Source: Elysia crispata (taxonomy: Eukaryota > Mollusca > Gastropoda > Plakobranchidae). From it: a stretch of DNA of 64,000 nt. The translations under genes and the position numbers were made by a program. Location of the stretch: contig JAWDGP010003856.1 in the NCBI GenBank assembly GCA_033675545.1, positions 1 to 64,000 on the forward strand, written 5' to 3'. Below are positions 39,001 to 53,158 of the stretch, piece by piece. Position 1 is the first letter of the stretch, and each line of letters opens with the position of its first letter. Under the pieces are notes generated by a model. That model did not search any database. It was not told the origin of the DNA and was given only the letters and a program-made list of their open reading frames with translations.

Positions 39001-42000
39001 ACTTGCTACAGGTGGTGCTGATGGCTATCTCAGGCTGTGGAATGTGAGTGCGCTTGGCCCTTCTACCCTTTTATTGTGCTTTGATAGAGAATATCTGCAA
39101 TATTTGAGTTAGGCTTTTTCACAGTTTAATTTGCGAATCAAATTTAAATTTTAACTTATTTGCCCCCAAGTAGAGGTTCAGAAAAGCTCTAATTTTTTTT
39201 AAATTAAAAAAAAAGAATTAAAGTGAGAAAGTTTTAATGTTATGAATATCATAGTGTAGAGCAAGAGTCATCAAATCTCTTTTGGAAGTCAACCATAGTA
39301 TTTTATTTCATTGAGTTGATTGAGCATTCAATACTCCTGATGAAGAAAAGCAATAATTATTGAGGCACAGTGCAATTTATCTTCATGTTATAGTCTAATG
39401 CAGTCAGAGGCTGGGGGCATAAACTATGAGCAACAGTCCAAAAAATCAGTTGAAACTCTCAAAGGCAGCCTGAAAATCTTTGATCACATTTGTATTAATG
39501 GAGACAGTCTTCATTCTTTGGTGTTTTGATGGATGAACTGCATTGAAGATCATGCGAGTATTGAAAATCAATGGTCATAGAAAACTTGATCAGTAGAAAA
39601 CTCCTAATGGATTTTTGACTTGATTTTACCAGGAAACTTTGAATGTGAAAAACAAGTGTCTCACCGTATGTTTCAGTATCCAGAGTTAACGAAGCTGTGG
39701 GAAGTTCAAGCACACAAAAACGAGATAGATGACATTGACTTCAGTCCAGACGGATCAAAGGTTGGGGTGATTTTTAAATTAAATTTGTACTAAGTATCAT
39801 GATTTTTTTTTCTTTGCACATAATGATTATTCAAATATGCTTGCAGTCTATAAAAATCTCTCTATACTGATGATTAAGGTTATCAAATCTAATTTGAAGG
39901 TTGAATTAAATATTGAATGGATCACATGCTGAATGAAAATAAAGAATGCTGTTTCAAATAAGAGGATCCATAAGTTATGTCTTATGTTCATCCAGTTTTC
40001 ATTTTATTGATTTCTTAGATTTATAAACTCAGGAGTTAGTCATAGTATTAATTCTTATTCTCCTCTATGTTTGTTCAAGGCTTTATTTTTCTTTTTCAGA
40101 TTGTTACCATTTCAAGGGATAAGAATGGAAGTGTGTGGGCTGTCAAAGATGGAAAGAAAGTTATAGATCTTGTATGGAACCAAAAAACTGCAAGTCCATA
40201 TAGGTTTAGATGCTGTCGGTGAGAATCTGAAATTTTGTTGTCCTCTTGCAGTTCTTTTCTGTTGCATGCAGAGTATTTACTATGGGTTCAGCATGCATAC
40301 TGAAAACTTTTAAGTACTCTTCTATCTAATTTACAAAACTGAACGTGGTGGCTAAATCTAGACTGGATTTAATTGAAATGTTTGACAAACTAAACAGAAT
40401 CTTTTAATGTCTTCATGGAAGTTGAGTATAGAAATAAATTATTACTGTAACTTCCCTTGTAGAAAAGAGGGAGAGGCAGAGAAACAGCGTCTCCTGCACA
40501 GGTACACACATTCATTCACCCTCATGGAATCAGTGAACTACATGGAGATAATTTGACATTTAACAACAGATGAGCTTATTTGAATAAAGATATTTTGCTT
40601 TAAAATCTGTTTTAATTATTATTTAACTGATAGTAAGTATCCACTCACCTATAGAAAGGTGTGAAATGGCAAAATTTAAACACACTGTTATCAAATTTTA
40701 CTTTTTCAAGACAAGTTAAGTTGGGTGTTCAAAATGTGTTTCCTCATCTAAGGTGCCTTTTTTTATGTAAACAATGTGAGCAATTCAGAGAACACATTGT
40801 CAGGTACACATCCTGCGATAACCAGCAGACTTTTGGTGACTTCTCTATTTTAAAGAAAAAGAGAGGAGAGAAACATTTTTGTATGTTATATAGGCCTAGA
40901 CAACACTTTGTTTCAAGTTATCCGAATGTTCAATAATGCTCAATATTACATAGTATCAGATTATCTTGAAACTATGAGTAACATTTCTTTTTTTGTAAAT
41001 TGTCTCACAGATTTTCACTATATTTTAAGACTGAATTTATCATTTTAGAGACATTTTCCTCACAAGCTGCAAGTTGGAAAGATCCTTTTACAGCTCTTGT
41101 GTAAGTGTCTATTGAGGCCTACTCATTAAAGATCCTTAGAAACTTTTGGAGGCTTCATTGATCTATGGATGCTTGTTTTAACTTAAATCTATTTGCTTCT
41201 CTATATCTGTAATATTTTATAAATCAGGTTCTTAACAGCTTTTTACAGAAAAGCCTATAAGCTGTGGTGATGCTTTTGCCACGTTTTTAACCCCCCTCCC
41301 ACCCCCCTTTTTTTTCCTAAACAGGTATGGTATAATAGAAGGCAAGAAGGACAAGTTCAATCTCTACACAGTAAACATTCCTGTGACACGCTCTTCCACC
41401 AGTCACTGCTACATCTCTCTCTGGGATGCTAGCAAACACATCCTGAAGAAGGCTGTGAAGGCTGGAACAGATGCTATTTCAGCTTTTGATGTCAGGTGAA
41501 TTTTATTGGGGGGGGGGGGGGGGATTCTCACATTCTGGAAAGTTTGTCATAAGCCTGTGTGATGATAATACAAAATCTTTGAAATGGTTCATTTCAAGAA
41601 AATTGCCATGGTTTCATATTTAATTCTTATTTTTTTTTACCAACAATGTTTTTGAGTGGATGATTCAAGCACGAGTTATAACTCTATGAGATCTATAGTA
41701 TTACCCTATTGAAAAGGAACATTTTAATTTTTCTATTTTTCTTGATTTTGAAATATTTATCAGTATTACTATTAAAAACATTAAAATATTTTTGTTTAAA
41801 TGTCAGTCCCGATGGCATCTTCCTTGGTGTGGGATCTATATCTGGAAATATCTCTGTATACATCAGTTTTAGTTTACAGGTAAGTCAAACAAAAAAAATT
41901 GATGCATTGGGGAATATAATTAGCTTAAAACAGAAGCTGTTAGTTGTATTTTATGCCCCATTTTTTATTTCTTTTTTTGGTTTTCTTGTATTTCTTGAAT

Positions 42001-43339
42001 ATTTGAGCACAATTTTCACCTGGAATTAGGAATTTCTATAAAGGTGCGAGATCCCTTTAGTTGGTTTTGGGCTTAAAACCAAACATGTGAAAGGCAGCTT
42101 TGAAAAAACTAGGGGTATGTGTAGTATTGACATTAAATTATTGGTACCATCTAGATTTAGTTGTTAAGGGAAGAAAGATCAATGAAAATGGTAGATTTGT
42201 AAATAAAAACGTTTGTCAGCCCTGTTCAAACAGAACTGAAAGTGGTTTATAAAAAGAATCTAAATTTATTGATTATGCATTGAATCAGAGATCTGGTTTA
42301 TCAAAGGAATCATGATGGCTGGTAAGCTTTGCTTTTCATTCAGACAAAATATTTGATGTCCTGACTGTTTTTTTTTTCTGCTGCATTGTGATTTAGTTTT
42401 ATCTTTAAATAAGTTATGGATATGCCTTGCGACTAACTTTTTTATGATTCTGATGCTGGAAAGTTGAAAATGTAAAAAATAGAAAATAATCGCTTCTTAT
42501 AACTATTGAAAATGTAATACCTCTTCAGAGAGTTGCTTTAATTTCATGCAATATTCACCTCTTAAGAAGTTAGGAAAATAATCTTTCTAATATGACCATC
42601 TTGAATTCAAAAAACTTATTAGAATCTTTTTGGCTTGATTTGAGACATTTGATAAATCATTCCTTCCTTTGAAAATCAAAGACAAAAGAGCTTAACTTTA
42701 TATTGTTTTATTAATTACTTGAAAATCTAGCTCCTATAGATATGAATCTCAAAGTCGATTAGATTTGTTTTTCAACACTGTATCAAGTCACAGATTTTTG
42801 CGCTCACATTTACTTGTGCTTTAGTTATATGTTTGGGTCTTTTTTCCCCCTTACTTTTGAATTTTATTATTGACTTTTCTCAGAGAATGTACCATGTGAA
42901 AGAAGCTCACAGTATATTTGTGACTGGCTTAGATTTTTTGCCTGCATCTGAGGCAACTCGAGCTGTCACAGGAGACTATAACTATAATCTGGTCAGCATT
43001 TCTGTAGACAACACTGTACGGCTGCACCAGAGTCAAGAACGATGTAAGTTAGCAGTGTTATTTCTGTTTCTATGGATATAACTACTTTGCACAAATAGGA
43101 GCCTGGCTAATTTAAGTAAAGAGATATTGGACTTAAAAAAAAATGGAACATTTGATAAATATCTGGTGTTCAGCAAGCCATTTTTGTTTTTTGTTTTTTT
43201 TTCTTTTTAAAACTTTATTTTAAATGATATTAATTCATTTCATTTGTTTTCTTCTGATGCTTTCTTTCTTTTTGTGGCCTTTTTCTCTAGGTTTTCAAAA
43301 CTTTCATACTGAAGAAGGTGCAATATTTTTAATTTTGGC

Positions 43340-43410
<71 letters not shown>

Positions 43411-44180
43411 TACAATTTTAATTAAAAAAACACAACATTTTTATTGTGCACATATTCAAATAGTCCTAACAAAGTTTGGCTTGCACAATTTGTCTTTTGA
43501 GAAATCAATAATGGTACTTTACATTAAGAACATTCTGTTTTTTGAGACAGGTTCTTTTCAACTCAGCATTAATATTTTCCCCTCAGGAAACTCTGTAGCT
43601 CTCATATTAGATTTATGTTACTTTTTTAGATTGTTTTGATTCAAGGTGCCAAAATCCTATAAGCTGTAAATGTTATTATGATAAAAATGTTCCTTTTCTT
43701 CATTCTCTAACCCAATGTGAATCTAATGATAAGGAATGTTATCAGTTCACTCAAAAATTAAAGCCTCCCTCTCTTCTCAGAAATAGTAATGTTTTGTTTA
43801 ATAGTGTAAGAAAATTCTTTGTTTTTGTTAAAAAATTTATAAGAAATAGTATACAGGCATTACAGTTTCAATCTCATAGTCAGTACCTTTTTTTATTGTC
43901 ATAGTGAGTTGAAATTATAATTAAAAAAAATTATCAGAGATGAGTAACTAGATCTTGAAAATTTCGTCAAATTTACTCTAACTTTTTAAAGAATGGTCAG
44001 AGGTTTACCTTTTTGAGGTTCCTGTGTTTATAGTCACTTGAGACAAATCAAACAAAACTTAATTACGATTTTCATTGTTTTTTTTTTTTTACAGCATCTT
44101 ACAGTCCAATATTGGTTATTTTTGGAGTTTTTGCTATCATTTTCCTCATTTTCTACCTGATGGCAGAGCTCGGCATCTGA
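36034..44180 (+). CDS. PREB: prolactin regulatory element-binding protein / SEC12-type SAR1 exchange factor, nine exons, 420 aa
   Basis: PREB, the animal SEC12, sits in the ER membrane and loads SAR1 with GTP to start COPII coat assembly. Exons are 36034-36165, 38297-38501, 38811-39043, 39677-39760, 40100-40218, 41325-41495, 41807-41879, 42884-43043 and 44095-44180. All junctions are GT-AG and phases close. The protein opens with FPLYVIQ, then GGGGGQAKTGIPN (residues 30-42), the conserved N-terminal glycine-rich loop. WD-repeat blades follow, for example LATGGADGYLRLWN at 177-190, DFSPDGSKIVTISRD and DVSPDGIFLGVGS. One membrane segment lies at about 397-416, four residues from the C-terminus, matching the cytosolic-propeller, tail-anchored layout. 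Human PREB has 417 residues as I recall. The start is the first in-frame ATG. A 39-nt optional exon is possible between exons 5 and 6. Confidence 0.94.
36459..36662. repeat. fold-back element with nested inverted repeats in PREB intron 1
   Basis: The left arm at 36459-36506 and the right arm at 36608-36662 are near-perfect reverse complements, separated by about 100 bases. Each arm also begins with GGAAAGAG and ends with CTCTTTCC, so it can fold on itself. The spacer is rich in AATCTAGA-like words and includes its own partial palindromes around 36512-36580. Confidence 0.85.
40463..40501 (+). CDS. PREB: candidate 39-nt cassette exon of PREB
   Basis: The stretch is preceded by CTTCCCTTGTAG and followed by GTACAC. 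It enters and leaves in phase 2, the same phases as the exon 5 to exon 6 junction, so inclusion adds 13 residues (KEGEAEKQRLLH plus a split arginine codon) without changing the frame. It has no counterpart in the human protein that I recall. The basic/acidic insert would fall between two WD blades. Confidence 0.45.
41508..41523. repeat. 16-base G run beside a PREB donor site
   Basis: The homopolymer starts 12 bases after the exon 6 donor. Confidence 0.9.
43341..43408. repeat. (ATT)n microsatellite in PREB intron 8
   Basis: About 22 ATT repeats with no interruption until the end of the array. Confidence 0.97.
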
Positions 44181-44335
44181 AAAGCATGAGGCACCCTTGA
44201 TCCTAGTTCCAGCACAGCTGAATGTGAATTTTCTTGAGTAGAACATTTTTTTTTTCTTAAAGATATATGTGGTTGGATGCAAGTGTTTCAAGATCAGGCA
44301 AAAATCTGGCATAAAATTTAAAAGATTGCCACTGC

Positions 44336-44341
44336 AATAAA
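44336..44341 (+). promoter_or_regulatory. candidate PREB polyadenylation signal
   Basis: AATAAA lies 156 bases after the PREB stop codon and is followed by a T-rich stretch. A second AATAAA occurs near 44381. Confidence 0.45.
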
Positions 44342-44914
44342 ACTTTATTTAGATTCAAATGTGAAAAAAGAGTTTTAGAATAAATGTGTTTTATTATATT
44401 TGAATTTTCTAGCTCTTGATATTTTGAAAAAAGTTTGTGCAATAACATTGCATCTCACCAAGTGCAAATAATGTTGAAGAAATGTTAGTTTAAGCGTTAA
44501 ATATGATATTTTGGTTTTGTATCATAGTAAATATATTCTTTAATTTACCTTTTAAGTCGTTTCTCATGTTTTGCATTTCAGCTCAAGGTCATTATGATCA
44601 AGCAAGTGACCTTACCGTAATTTCACAAACCTTCCATAATTATTTTAGAAACTGACCACTTTAAAGTTTAATTTTGCCTGTAATTGTGTAACAGTATAAT
44701 TCAATATTGGATTGTCAAATTATTCTTATATATTCATTTTTTTTTTTTTGTTTGTTTGTTTGCTTCAAAGCTCAGCACTATTTGTTTATTTTGTATTTGC
44801 GTATGACTTTTTACTCTTTTCAGATTTGCCTTTACTCAAATGTGAGGCACTCCTTTTGATGAGGGAGAAAAAATAAAACAGCCTTGCAGTTTAAAGAATA
44901 TACACTGTATATTA

Positions 44915-45050
<136 letters not shown>

Positions 45051-46173
45051 TTCTTTCGTTAAGATTAATCATAAAGGAGTCCATGGACTATTGATTGTGA
45101 TGTGATGTAATTTACCTTCTAATTAGGACCAGGACAGGAGAATTGCTTTGATTTACTTGCAATTACTGTTTCTGTCCTTCTTTTCTTTTTTAACTAAAAT
45201 ATTCATGTAGCACGACAATATCTACACAGCATTTGTTTTCAACTCATCTTTTTAATCACATTGGCTGTGGCTTTGCTCAGAGGGAAGTTTGGATGGTAAT
45301 CAGCATGTACAATTTCAAATTTATTCTATATACATGTATTGCTCATTTTTCATGAAATATCAGTTTCTCTTGATTATAATTTTTGGTTTTGATCGTGGGT
45401 TTTAAATAATTCACCGTCAAAATGAATAACCTTTACAGATTATGAAAAGTTAAAATGTACAGAATTTTTTTTCTTTCTAAATTTCACAACAATGATGTGG
45501 GCAGTTTGAAACTTCCTCTTGATTTCATGCTTGACATTTTGTATGATTTTGACCTAGCTTTTGCAATTATCGGGATTCATTACATGTAATGCTCACTTTT
45601 TAAACTTTTTCTGAACATTTGTGGTTTTTTTTTGTTTTTTTGCTCAGCTTATTAAAGAACTGGGAATAAACACTATGAATTGCAATTCGATTTTGCAATA
45701 TAATTGGCAAAGATAAGCTAGCTTTTTTTTAGTATGATTGGGTGAGCACATGAAGGTGTGGGAAACATGAGTTATCTAAATATTTATTATAAATCGAGTT
45801 ATTTTGAAGTTAATAGCCATTTTGTCAAGCATGACTGTACAAGTAAAAACCTCTAATTATACAATAGGATCTGCCTGCTGGCTAAATTATATTATTTTCC
45901 TGACCGTTTTTGTTTTTTGTTTCTTTCAATTGCATAACTTCTGTTTGAGTTTATTTAATTTTTTTTCCATTAGTATTGTTACAAATTCTGCTTATTGTTC
46001 CTTTTATACAAAAGTAAACAGCCTAAACTCACCATTCCAGCAAAAAAATGTTGCCATGAAACAAAATCAATTTATAAAATAATTGGACTTCAGCATTAAA
46101 TTTTGATGGTTATAAAAACTTGGGATTCCAAACCTTTCTCTAACTTTTTAAGTTACATTTACTGTCTCTCTAA

Positions 46174-46313
<140 letters not shown>

Positions 46314-46574
46314 CCTTCATCTTTTTGTGTCTGAGTTTCTTTCCCCTGTAGTCACGCCTATCTATCACATTATGCATGTACTTTTCAAATTACTACCTCT
46401 CTAGGTCAACAGCGTGTTGGTATATAATAAGGGAATTTTTTCCTCTTTATAAGACTTAATATAGGAATTTAAACATTAAAGAGCTATTGCTTAGGCAATG
46501 CAACTGCTCAGTCTCATCCATTATGAGTTAAAGTGTGGTAATAATTCTATCTAGCATAGAGTGTGTATGAGAGG

Positions 46575-46600
46575 CAGAGAGAGAGAGAGAGAGAGAGAGA
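46575..46600. repeat. (GA)n microsatellite
   Basis: Thirteen GA repeats, without the flank seen beside the two CT arrays. Confidence 0.95.
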
Positions 46601-46650
46601 TATTTAATTATGTAATTTGAAAGGTATAATATTACATACGAATGAGATAT

Positions 46651-46790
46651 AACCCCCACCATTAGAAATAAAGGATGTTACATGTGATTTGACTTCACTA
46701 TCAGAAATATATAATGTAATATCAAATAAGTTCATCACCAAAAATAGGATGTTACGTCAGGTATAATCCCACCATCAGAATGCCTCAAGA
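46651..46790. repeat. degenerate 38-40 bp tandem repeats
   Basis: Units begin with CACCATTAGAAAT, CACTATCAGAAAT, CATCACCAAAAAT and CACCATCAGAATG, and most contain a GGATGTTAC-like block. There are about three and a half copies with substantial divergence. Confidence 0.6.
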
Positions 46791-48212
46791 AGCATTTGAA
46801 CCTGCAGGGTTTATCTCTTTATAAAAATACCATAGACTTTCTGAAAGAAAAATACTGTCAAAAACATTTGGAGATGGAAAGGTTGTTTTATAATAAAAAG
46901 TTGAGCGACTTTCTTACTACCTTTAGTTTTAGTCATACTGTTTACTTTTTTCAATTATACTTTCTTACTCTCAAAACATTTTTCTGTCATTAGCAATATG
47001 CAAAATAGTCAAGCATTATTACTCTATTTCATTGTTATACATTTCATTGAAATAATATTAAATAAGTTGAATCCCCATTCAAAGTATTTTCAAGCGTCTC
47101 ATTCATTTATACATTTACTTCAAACAAATCTTTGATTGTTCAGTAACTAGTCATTGTCTTTGGAGTTGCATTGTGTTTCCAAATAAGGCTTCAGATAAAA
47201 TTTTAATTTTAATTGCAATACTTACCAAATTAGACAGATTATGTCGCATAAATACTGGGTTTTTGTTTATTTGGGTTGGGTTTTTTGTTGCTGTATAAGA
47301 TACATGAAGATGTTTTTAAAATAGTCAAAATGCAAGAGGATGTGAAGAGTTTCATGATAAAAAGCTTTATAGCGATTTGTGAAAATTTTTAGTTTAATAG
47401 TGAAAAAAGTTCATCTATGTGGTCTTTATTTTAAAAATAGTCTTCTTGCAGTAAACACGGTAATAATAACGTTACTTAAGCCTACTTATTGGATGTCAAA
47501 ATAGTGAAATGAATAAGGGGAAAATATTTTTACTACCATCTTATGTATGACGTTTAATTTGTTTTCACTGCGAGAAATTAATACAGAAATATACTTTTAC
47601 ACAATAAATGAGCATATGGATCTCGTTGAAGCCGCACATTGGTTGATAAGAGTTATTAAAAAAAAGTCATCAAAGGAAGCAACCAATGACTTAAATCAAA
47701 CAGTAAAATACGTTTGTACTTGTACATTTTTTTATTATTTTTTTTTGCAACAAGTCCACAGGACATCGTGTTTTTTTTTTGTTTTTTTTTTTTTCAAGGA
47801 ATACATACAGAGGTATCTTTTTAAGTATGAACGAAAATATATATTTCTTTCAAACTGGATAATTATCATGTGAAGATAGATTTGATGAATCCCTTAATAT
47901 TGCTGATATAGTTGCAAGTGAGAGAGGTAACATGCGTGTATATTTCAGTGACCTGTGACTAAGTATAATTTAATGTAAAAGAAAAAAAAGTGAAAGTAAA
48001 CCTCAAGTTGTGGCATAATATGATAAACAGGTAGCAAGTTAATGGGTGTATAGGTTTTATGTTAAACATATACTGATATAGGCGCATTTCAAAATTTTCA
48101 GAGATATGCCTCTTGCTACAACTTGGTATTTGTTGCTCTATCGATAAAATGCATGATTTAGTATCGTTAAGAAAATTCTAATACATGTACTCCTGAATGA
48201 TACAATTAAAAT

Positions 48213-48215
<3 letters not shown>

Positions 48216-48271
<56 letters not shown>

Positions 48272-48276
48272 ATGTA
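48216..48276. repeat. compound (AT)n-(GT)n microsatellite
   Basis: About 19 AT repeats pass directly into about 9 GT repeats. Confidence 0.95.
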
Positions 48277-48989
48277 TCTCCACACACGCACAATTAATAT
48301 CGAATATAGACCTTCATAATGAAAACTACATTGCGTCGAATTGAGTGCTTTCATTATCACTATCAGTGAGTACAACGGTTGTTTTCAATTGAAAAAAAAA
48401 ATTATAGCAATCCCTTCATGCAGAAATGTGATCCTCAAAATGTTGGAGGCGTCTGTACAGTTACTTCTTCATTTCTTTGTCTGTAATTTCAATGATCTTA
48501 ACCTGATTGTTCTGTTATTTTGATTTTGAATCATCTTGAATATTATCAGTGTGACTATCCTCAGATTAACCGTTTCTAACTGAGTTAATTATTCATGTTG
48601 CACGTTAAAATTTATTGATACGTCGAAACGAAGTCAATTTTCCGATTAAAGACTGGCTGCGGAACTTTAAAGTTTGTTTTGGTCTTTGTTCAGCACTTGG
48701 CTTGACCTCGCGGATAACACCGAATATTTTGTTAGTCCTAAGACATCACGTCTTTACTTTATTGAATAAAACTTTAATGCATTGTTCGAGAAAACACTAT
48801 TCATTCATAACGTATCATTACAGATTTCATTATTTATTCTTCATATTCTTTTAATTTTTTTCTACTGTGTTTTCCATTTTTCCTCCCATTATTCTTTTTC
48901 TTCTTCTTCTTTATTTTGTTCTTTTTTTTTTCTCTTGTTCCTCTTGTTCTTCTTGTACTTGTTCTTGTTTTTCCCAGATGATAAAAAAT

Positions 48990-49354
48990 GCTGAAACGGA
49001 AAAGGGGAGAAAAAAAAATATGGGTTGGGAAAGAGGGAGGAGCTTTTTTCGACGACTGTGTAAAAATTATTCAGAAAACTTTCACAAGTGCAGTTGCGTT
49101 AAAATAAGCCAAAAAGTGAATTCAAGAATTTACAAAAAAAAAAAACAAAAAAAAAAAAAAACCATCATTTTTTATCGGATATTGATTGGAATATCAACAA
49201 CGCCTGGAAAAAAGTGTTATCTTACAAAAATGATGGTGTCTTAGCAACATTATGAAAACTCTCTAAGTTGTAAAGAAGGTCGAGTCATCAGTGAACCATC
49301 TGACAGCGCTGGGTGCTGTTATCTATGCGATAGAGTTTAGGTTAGGAAGAAACA

Positions 49355-49422
<68 letters not shown>

Positions 49423-49566
49423 CAATACTCTCTAAAGGTCCTAAGTCCCTGCACGCCTTATCGGTCAAAGTTTTTGCGTGAGTTCGGGTTTCCAGAGATT
49501 CTTGGTTATAGATCAGAGCAGGAGAAGGAAGTTTATCAACCCTGCCTTGAGGACTCACTTGATTAG
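48990..49566 (+). pseudogene. broken third member of the small secreted protein family
   Basis: This region aligns by eye along much of the intact gene at 55934. In order: GAFFDDCVKIIQKTF (against QDFFGGMWNKFTG), DWNINNAWKKVLSYKNDGVLATL with stops (against WNDILKARRKALMKAHGVKAL), SSVNHLTALGAVIYAIE (against SSVDNLTDTALGNVIYAIE), and after an array YSLKVLSPCTPY (against YVKMISLTSPY). Frameshifts and stops break the first half, and no signal peptide is recognisable. A GA array at 49359-49417 has grown at the position of the original KDERKERF codons. It is a pseudogene of long standing. Confidence 0.75.
49359..49417. repeat. (GA)n microsatellite inside a pseudogene
   Basis: About 29 GA repeats stand where the intact paralogue encodes a purine-rich lysine/glutamate/arginine run. 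Confidence 0.95.
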
Positions 49567-51639
49567 TGGGAATGTTTTGTTGTTTTTTTAATTATTTAAA
49601 ATAATTTGTCGTATGCGCATATATATTCACATATCTAAACGCATTATGATATAGCATCAAAATGGGTGTGGTCAGACAGGCAGAGATAGTGAGGTGATTT
49701 TCTAGCCAATCGCGGGCCGCTAACCTTGAGCCTTGATGTCCTGTTCTCTCACTCACAGCCTCAAAGGCTCTATTTCAGTGTGGTAGGTTCTAAGGTTTCC
49801 TTCAGGCCAAGTGATCATGGGTTGCTATAATTGGCCAAGTTTTCATGAGTTACCGTAGTCATGCCAATTTTTTTTTTAATTGAAATGGAGCAAAACAGTT
49901 TAAGGGGATGCTATCTTGTTTGGTACAAGTTGCTTGAAATGAGCCACGGATTAGAATCATGCAGCAATTCAATGTAAACCTACACATGACTGACACGAGT
50001 GCGTCACCGATTCATCAACGAACTGTTCAAGGCTTCTAACGTCGAAAGCTTCAAAGTCAGATGGAAAGGGATAAAAAAAAAATTGGAGAATATCAAGTAA
50101 AACTATCAACAGAGAAAAACAATGGGCAGCGATAAAAACAGGCTGATGAAAATCAATGAAATTTCTGCCATGCACTCGACTCATATCAATACCGACGATA
50201 GTGCCATTCAGCCCTGGAATGAGCTGGACAAACTTAAAGCCATAATAGGCTCTTGACAAGAGATGGCACACTCATTCAAAAGAATCCTGAACGTGAGTAT
50301 TTCAGAACCACACACGAGAGAGAAACAGAAATTAAAATAGGCAGAAATGAAGAAAAAGCTTTCCCACCAGAAATTTCATCATGAAGAACAGAAAAGTTTG
50401 GAATCGAAAGTCTAGCCTACACTCAGGACAGCCTTTCCAAACAGAATACAGCTGTCACAACTGACAACACACTAAAGCTTAAAGTGCCTATCAAGAATTA
50501 AAAAACTCAGGCTTTGACTTTGACCAAGAATCGCGAGTGAAACATCAGAAATGGACATCACAGCTCATGTACGTCAACAATACATAAAGAATGTTTAAAA
50601 AAGTCATGTAAAATTTATAATACTCCTCAAGCAAAGAGGAACATCTGGGATAAATCCAACAGGGGATGTGCTACATGAGAAGGAGCGCTAAATAACGCAT
50701 CACACAGCCTGCGAGAAAAACAGTTAATCGCGATAGATACATAATTATGACGGTCATCACGTCTTGGTCGCTGAGGCAAAATAAGTTATTTAATCATTGA
50801 TTACTGCCCTGAGAAAAGAAACAATAGAAAAGCATCACTTTGCATCAACGAAGGAGAGCAAGAAAGATGCAAACAACAAAATACGAATTAACCTGTGATG
50901 CAAACAGGAACGTTTCAACGGCGGTAATCAATATTCAGAAAAACAGCTGCACCTCTTAAAAACACAGTTAATAAATTACACGATCAAGACTTGTAATTAG
51001 CAAGACTTGGACGAAGGATAAAATAATTAATAATTAAACAATAATTATGTTGAATATGTTTAGCTTTCTGCAGATTCTCATAGAAAAGCACGTCATGTTG
51101 TCTGCTTCTAAGCTATCATTGACATCGAGCTTTAACAAAAATCGTAGAATCAATAACCATATAGAATGGATAGCTTATGTTGTACATCAAAATCTATGAC
51201 TTGTGAATTGCTTTGGAAAATTATATCATGCAAGTTTTAATAAAGTGCAACTGCTTCGAGTTTCAGCAAGGCAGTGCACGTTTAGCAGGCCTTCTGAAAA
51301 AAGCGCTTAAAAGGATGTTGAAATAGACATAATTTGAAATTTAAAAAAAAAAATGCCCATTTCCCATTGGAGTGAATGAATGTGATTAGCTTAACATGTG
51401 AATTTTTTTACTTAATTAATTATTTATTTATTTATTTTAAAGAAAAGCTGTTTTAATGGGTCATGGCACAGACCAGAGAGAGAGTTTGTGTTGTAGTGGA
51501 AAAAAAGAAAACTTGCAAAATTTAAATTTTAAAAAATGGAGGAAGACGACAAACTGAAAAAAAAAAATAACAAATCAATCGTACTAAAGTCAAGGCAAAA
51601 TTAATCACTCTTATCAAATCGTATTAAGAATTTAGCAAG
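49567..51639. other. gene-free interval within the family cluster
   Basis: Between 49970 and 50720 the plus strand has several short open pieces with protein-like composition, separated by stops. They may be an old mobile-element or gene relic, but I recognise no motif. The rest is AT-rich anonymous sequence. Confidence 0.4.
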
Positions 51640-52760
51640 ACTGAGCCAGGAATATCTTTTGTATCTGGCCAAAGTTCATAATCGACCCGATTGTGTAATT
51701 GTAATACTAAATGGTTTTGTTAAGAATTGTCTTACTGGATGGCGTATTAATCACAACGTAGCCTGGTCATAAGGCGCTTAGGTTCATGAGATTTAAAGAA
51801 GCCATTCATCTACGTATTGTGTTCGATTCATTGCAGGTAATGAATTAGTCTAAGCCGAAAGACCTGTAAACTTTTTCAAGAAATTCAATTCTTTATTAAC
51901 GAAAAGTGTTTAATAAGCCCACTATGTAGTAAGTAATAGCCATAGAATTATTTCCCTAACTAAGCTTTTAAATAATCAACAATTATTCATTTCTCAACAG
52001 AAAACACATCTTAAGTGTATTGAAAAATTTAAGCGACTAATCAAATAATTTTGCGCTGAAGAGAAGTTTTATGATATAACTAAGTAAAACTTAGCAACTT
52101 AGGTAACGTTTGCGACCGATAAAATTGGCTCTACAATGAACAATAACATCACACCTTATAATTATACCTGTTGGTATTAAAAAATAACAAATCAATAAAA
52201 TTTATTCCATTGGCTTGGTTTGCCAATTTTTTTATTTTTTTATTTTTTTTTTTATGATTGCATACACGTCAAACACGCAGTTCAGGCTGTTGGGAACAAA
52301 ATTGACTCAGATTTTTTCAAGTATTAATAGCGAACAAAACACATGTGTAAGATTTAATTAGAAACTAAGGTAAATTAACAAAAAACAAACAAACAACCAA
52401 ACACGATAGAATTGCCTTCTTATGAGTGACGCATTCCTCTGAGAACTGAACAAGAGTTTTCTTATCTAAGCAACTTTTTAACTGTAACAAGACTTAATTT
52501 TCAAAGTTCTTTTCCCTTTTAATTTTTGTAGCGTGAATAAAAGAATGCTGAATTTCAGCAGGAGACACCAGCGATATTCAACATAAGGAAACACTTAGAA
52601 GTAAGTAGTCTATTTTAATCAAGTGGAAATGGCTTTTTACCTTTTATTTTTACTTTTTTTTTTACTTTAATAAACATTGAAAAGCAGTCTAAAGACTAAC
52701 GGCTGTGCACTTCCAAAGTTTAAGCATCTAAAATACGCATCAGTAGCATCTTTAAAAGCA

Positions 52761-52980
<220 letters not shown>

Positions 52981-53158
52981 TTGTTGTTCTTGTTCTTGTT
53001 GTTTTGGTCCACTAACATATGTTGAAGAATCTGATCAGGACATAGTGCTTCTTTTCCTAGCCTATTGATTAACCTCTGTGAACCATAAAATTTTTCTCAT
53101 ATTAGGTAGGATATATTTTTGTTTCAGACTGCGTGTATCCCCCATGATATAGAAAAGT

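Noticed and set aside
41049..41100. Possible extra PREB exon after TATCATTTTAG with a GTAAGT donor
   Set aside because: It enters in phase 2 but leaves in a phase that would shift exon 6 out of frame, so it cannot fit the PREB chain.
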